From assembly GCA_016169945.1 (NCBI GenBank), contig JADLSH010000369.1:5598001-5662000 (forward strand): a DNA stretch of 64,000 nucleotides, written 5' to 3'. The translations under genes were made by a program, and so were the position numbers. This stretch comes from Trachythela sp. YZ-2020 (Eukaryota; Cnidaria; Anthozoa; Malacalcyonacea; Clavulariidae). Shown here one piece after another: positions 62,001 to 64,000 of this stretch. Each line of letters starts with the position of its first letter. The first letter of the stretch is position 1. The notes below the pieces were generated by a model that saw nothing but the letters and a program-made list of their open reading frames with translations, had not been told where the DNA came from and did not search any database.

Positions 62001-64000
62001 AATCTCTTACTGTATAATCTCTTACTGAAAAATATCTTACTGTATAATCTCTTACTGTATAATCTCTTACTGTATAATCTCTTACTGTATAATCTCTTAC
62101 TGTATAATCTCTTACTGTATAATCTCTTACTGTATAATCTCTTACTGTATAATCTCTTACTGTATAATCTCTTACTGTATAATCTCTTACTGTATAATCT
62201 CTTACTGTATAATCTCTTACTGTATAATCTCTTACTGTATAATCTCTTACTGTATAATCTCTTACTGTATAATCTCTTACTGTATAATCTCTTACTGTAT
62301 AATCTCTTACTGAAAAATCTCTTACTGTATAATCTCTTACTGTATAATCTCTTACTGTATAATCTCTTACTGTATAATCTCTTACTGAAAAATATCTTAC
62401 TGTATAATCTCTTACTGTATAATCTCTTACTGAAAAATCTCTTACTGTATAATCTCTTACTGTATAATCTCTTACTGTATAATCTCTTACTGAAAAATAT
62501 CTTACTGTATAATCTCTTACTGTATAATCTCTTACTGTATAATCTCTTACTGAAAAATATCTTACTGTATAATCTCTTACTGTATAATCTCTTACTGTAT
62601 AATCTCTTACTGAAAAATATCTTACTGTATAATCTCTTACTGTATAATCTCTTACTGTATAATCTCTTACTGTATAATCTCTTACTGTATAATCTCTTAC
62701 TGTATAATCTCTTACTGTATAATCTCTTACTGTATAATCTCTTACTGTATAATCTCTTACTGTATAATCTCTTACTGTATAATCTCTTACTGTATAATCT
62801 CTTACTGTATAATCTCTTACTGTATAATCTCTTACTGTATAATCTCTTACTGTATAATCTCTTACTGTATAATCTCTTACTGAAAAATATCTTACTGTAT
62901 AATCTCTTACTGTATAATCTCTTACTGTATAATCTCTTACTGAAAAATATCTTACTGTATAATCTCTTACTGTATAATCTCTTACTGTATAATCTCTTAC
63001 TGTATAATCTCTTACTGTATAATCTCTTACTGTATAATCTCTTACTGTATAATCTCTTACTGTATAATCTCTTACTGTATAATCTCTTACTGTATAATCT
63101 CTTACTGTATAATCTCTTACTGTATAATCTCTTACTGTATAATCTCTTACTGTATAATCTCTTACTGTATAATCTCTTACTGTATAATATCTTACTGTAT
63201 AATCTCTTACTGTATAATCTCTTACTGTATAATCTCTTACTGTATAATCTCTTACTGTATAATATCTTACTGTATAATCTCTTACTGTATAATCTCTTAC
63301 TGTATAATCTCTTACTGTATAATCTCTTACTGAAAAATATCTTACTGTATAATCTCTTACTGTATAATCTCTTACTGTATAATCTCTTACTGTATAATCT
63401 CTTACTGTATAATCTCTTACTGTAATCTCTTACTGTATAATCTCTTACTGTATAATCTCTTACTGAAAAATATCTTACTGTATAATCTCTTACTGTATAA
63501 TCTCTTACTGAAAAATCTCTTACTGTATAATCTCTTACTGTATAATCTCTTACTGAAAAATATCTTACTGTATAATCTCTTACTGTATAATCTCTTACTG
63601 TATAATCTCTTACTGAAAAATCTCTTACTGTATAATCTCTTACTGTATAATCTCTTACTGTATAATCTCTTACTGTATAATCTCTTACTGAAAAATATCT
63701 TACTGTATAATCTCTTACTGTATAATCTCTTACTGAAAAATCTCTTACTGTATAATCTCTTACTGTATAATCTCTTACTGTATAATCTCTTACTGTATAA
63801 TCTCTTACTGTATAATCTCTTACTGTATAATCTCTTACTGTATAATCTCTTACTGTATAATCTCTTACTGTATAATCTCTTACTGTATAATCTCTTACTG
63901 TATAATCTCTTACTGTATAATCTCTTACTGAAAAATATCTTACTGTATAATCTCTTACTGTATAATCTCTTACTGTATAATCTCTTACTGTATAATCTCT
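59069..64000. repeat. 15-bp tandem repeat, about 329 copies, running off the window
   Basis: The unit is ACTGTATAATCTCTT. Variants ACTGAAAAATATCTT, ACTGAAAAATCTCTT and ACTGTATAATATCTT are scattered, and few units have altered length (about 59881, 59921, 63421). From about 62431 to 62640 the GAAAAAT variant recurs every 60 bp, a local higher-order pattern. One frame reads Tyr-Cys-Ile-Ile-Ser for 270 codons simply because the unit is a multiple of three. Confidence 0.98.

Overview
This is a window of an intron-rich, AT-rich invertebrate nuclear genome. A cnidarian, probably an anthozoan, fits best, judging by the small multi-exon genes, the dense short inverted-repeat elements, a BEL/Pao retroelement and a P2X7-type domain carried on a mobile element. 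This assignment is an inference; nothing in the window names the species.

Layout. (1) 1-4298: no gene; a 670-bp pentamer array and a small TIR element. (2) 4299-7521, minus: a two-exon ANTP-class homeobox gene coding about 244 aa, with an eh1 (Groucho-binding) motif in exon 1 and the homeodomain in exon 2. (3) 7522-15035: intergenic, with several non-autonomous DNA elements and a tRNA-like SINE head, ending in a compact promoter with three E2F-type sites and a YY1-type site. (4) 15225-47468, plus: the complete 32-exon SHPRH gene (1,590 codons before the stop), an SNF2 ATPase with a PHD finger and RING finger inserted in the helicase. Every exon junction was checked for GT/AG and phase. Its introns hold most of the mobile DNA: a TIR element with a 6-bp TSD, a hAT-type element sitting on the exon-10 splice donor and itself hosting a defective BEL/Pao retroelement, a TTAA-target element with a decayed P2X7-like domain, nested foldback elements, and a 1.86-kb, 25-bp-unit minisatellite. 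(5) 48410-54305, minus: a complete four-exon DIPK2 (DIA1/HASF family) gene of 410 aa, tail-to-tail with SHPRH. (6) 55799 onward, plus: the 5' end of an unrecognised gene (three phase-compatible exons, 50 codons), head-to-head with DIPK2 across a spacer with two strong hairpins. (7) 59069-64000: a 15-bp tandem repeat of about 329 copies that runs off the window.

The genes do not form a pathway: a developmental repressor-type homeobox factor, a DNA-damage ubiquitin ligase/remodeller and a secretory-pathway kinase-like protein. The most notable observation is the hAT insertion at SHPRH exon 10, whose 8-bp target duplication copies the exon end plus splice donor, so the junction survives. The second is the TTAA-type element carrying P2X7-like cysteine-rich coding sequence.
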